In this document: piece after piece, positions 33,854 to 34,857 of the stretch
Layout of the letters: every line of letters starts with the position of its first letter
How positions within the stretch are numbered: the stretch's first letter is position 1
Source: Psilocybe azurescens
Lineage: Eukaryota > Basidiomycota > Agaricomycetes > Agaricales > Agrocybaceae
Length of the DNA: 34,857 nt
NCBI GenBank assembly: GCA_023853785.1
Contig: JAJIRX010001018.1
Location: forward strand, 1 to 34,857
Direction of reading: 5' to 3'
Made by a program: the position numbers and the translations under genes
The notes under the pieces: generated by a model
The model's input: the letters and a program-made list of their open reading frames with translations, nothing else
Databases searched by the model: none
What the model was told of the DNA's origin: nothing

Positions 33854-33893
33854 GGGTATGGGTATGGGTATGGGCAGGGGCAGGGGCAGGGGT
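33854..33893 (+). repeat. G-rich microsatellite with quadruplex potential
   Basis: Three GGGTAT units are followed by GGGCAG and GGGGCAG units, giving at least six runs of three or four guanines with 2-3-nt loops. This meets the usual G-quadruplex pattern on the plus strand. It lies in the low-complexity C-terminal coding part of the RhoGEF, where it would encode a Gly/Tyr/Gln repeat. Confidence 0.85.
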
Positions 33894-34857
33894 ATGAAGA
33901 GTGCGACGAGAGGGGGAGGAAGGCAGTGAGGATGAAGTGACAATGTCTCATCAGAGGCTGTAGAGCTATGGAGGATTTTCAGGAGCAGGCGACGGGTTAT
34001 GAGAGAGGCGACGGTTGTTTTGAGGATGATAGGCGACTATATAAGACGGCTGTCCGTGTGCACGTGAGGAAGGGATGGGCTGTGGAGGTGGAAGAAGGCG
34101 ATCGTTTGACGATCAAGCGCGCAGGATAAGTGAAGGCGAGGGGATGGGGACGAGTATGAGGAGAGGAGGACCAAGACCAAGACCAGGTTGATTTTGGTTT
34201 ACGCCCACACTCGATCGCATCGCTGGTGTCGCCTCGCTGGAAGCAGCGCAGCAGCGGCGGGAGATACGACCAGGAGGAGCAAGCAGTTCGCGCTGTGCGG
34301 CGATTGCGCTGCACACGAAAGTTGTTACTGCACGGACGACGAGCACTGTGGCCAATGGCAGTGGCGATGAGCCGGCGCTTCGATAGAGGGTCATTGGGGG
34401 ACCACCAGTAAATGATGGGGATGGGGAGGTTGAGGAGGTTCTCCCTTGTTTCGGGGAGAGGCAGTTATTATTATGGGTTGGGAATTCATGAGAGGTATTG
34501 GAGGGGGTGTTGGGGGAGGTGGTCCGGATGATGGAGGAGGAGAGAGGTGGGAAGAGGCCCTCTTCCACTGCTGGGCTCAGCAAGCTTTTGGGAAGGAAGA
34601 CAAAGCTTGTCTGGTGGCAGCGAACTTGAATGAATGTTTGAGGAATATCAGCAGTGGATGATGTATATGAGGACTTTTCGGATGGATGGATATGTAATTT
34701 TATTTTGTATTTTTCTTTTACTATCTGTGGGTTGTAGATACTGTAACTGTCAATGTTCTTGACGATTTAGCAGTATGAAATAGTTTTACTTGTACTATAG
34801 TAGCAGTGTTTGTCAAACCCCTAACTTGAAGGCCAAGCAAAGGCACAGGAAAAGGCC

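Larger units (their letters stand above)
30944..34629 (+). pseudogene. DH-PH-FYVE Rho guanine-nucleotide exchange factor, frame-broken
   Basis: The order of domains is clear. The DH domain starts AAKRRKVVDEFYETEKAY; an intron at 31382-31450 precedes HFLTPIISSLD, then SIFSNFIDIWNLHRSFLS, HFPHLSLYTPFV and KLKLRDWLL. A PH-like part reads LLKRGALLQVERSD and REFLLFSDCMVWLAP, then WVYKGRVELVDVQIVVG. The FYVE finger has HWVLAIWIPDGK and SCMRCGRMF. A tail includes PEALMDIDLNESVGV, GDTTRRSKQFAL and RRFSLVSGRGS. Such proteins activate Rho/Cdc42 GTPases at PI3P membranes. Damage includes a shift at C4 31485-31488, a TAG (31803-31805) where glutamine is expected, several further shifts, and loss of the HHC pair in the second FYVE half. 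Start and end are approximate. It is probably a pseudogene, though some shifts may be sequencing errors. Confidence 0.8.

Noticed and set aside
1..34857. CRISPR arrays, rRNA, tRNA or bacterial operon features
   Set aside because: No short spaced repeats, ribosomal RNA signatures or cloverleaf patterns were seen; gene structure is that of a fungal nucleus.

Overview
The window reads as nuclear DNA of a filamentous basidiomycete, most likely an Agaricomycete. Genes carry many very short introns (about 50-60 nt, GTRNGT donors, CTNAC-like branch sites, YAG acceptors). The families seen are ones expanded in that group: a large JmjC protein, a FunK1-type kinase, an NWD/WD40 gene tail, a Ty3/gypsy element with a CCHC gag, and a DH-PH-FYVE Rho exchange factor. 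No bacterial operon, CRISPR array, rRNA or tRNA gene was seen.

Layout. 1-5.4 kb: AT-rich, gene-poor, with a ~175-bp tandem satellite (A) and a 0.9-kb imperfect palindrome. 5.4-9.9 kb (minus): a 12-exon JmjC-domain gene. 10-11.5 kb: about nine copies of a second, unrelated 176-bp satellite (B). 11.4-13.1 kb (minus): a small acidic reading frame and a divergent 14-3-3 gene. 13.3-15.1 kb (plus): gene pieces, first a polyketide-synthase acyltransferase-like segment, then the 5' half of a pepsin-type aspartic protease that stops just after its catalytic DTG. 15.1-23.9 kb: an unstable block bounded by two nearly identical 752/751-bp terminal-inverted-repeat elements in opposite orientation. They enclose unknown gene remnants and a decayed Ty3/gypsy element (minus) whose LTR carries a 340-bp hAT-like MITE with a perfect 8-bp target duplication. 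25.1-27.7 kb (plus): a FunK1-type kinase gene. 27.8-29.1 kb (minus): a coiled-coil gene of unknown function. 29.8-30.4 kb: a WD40 tail joined to a partial copy of the kinase/coiled-coil locus. 30.9-34.6 kb (plus): a DH-PH-FYVE RhoGEF gene, frame-broken and eroded.

How the genes relate. Nothing suggests one pathway; this looks like a repeat-rich accessory region. The intact-looking families are regulatory (demethylase-like, phosphopeptide reader, kinase, RhoGEF). The main story is rearrangement: flank exchange between inverted elements, nested insertion, segmental duplication with internal deletion, and gene truncation.

Caution. Almost every conserved gene changes frame by one base, often at a homopolymer run, so many apparent breaks may be consensus errors. 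I treat the JmjC, 14-3-3, kinase and coiled-coil genes as probably real genes with uncertain frames, and the protease, acyltransferase, retroelement, WD40 and RhoGEF copies as more likely broken. I found no convincing previously undescribed multi-gene system.
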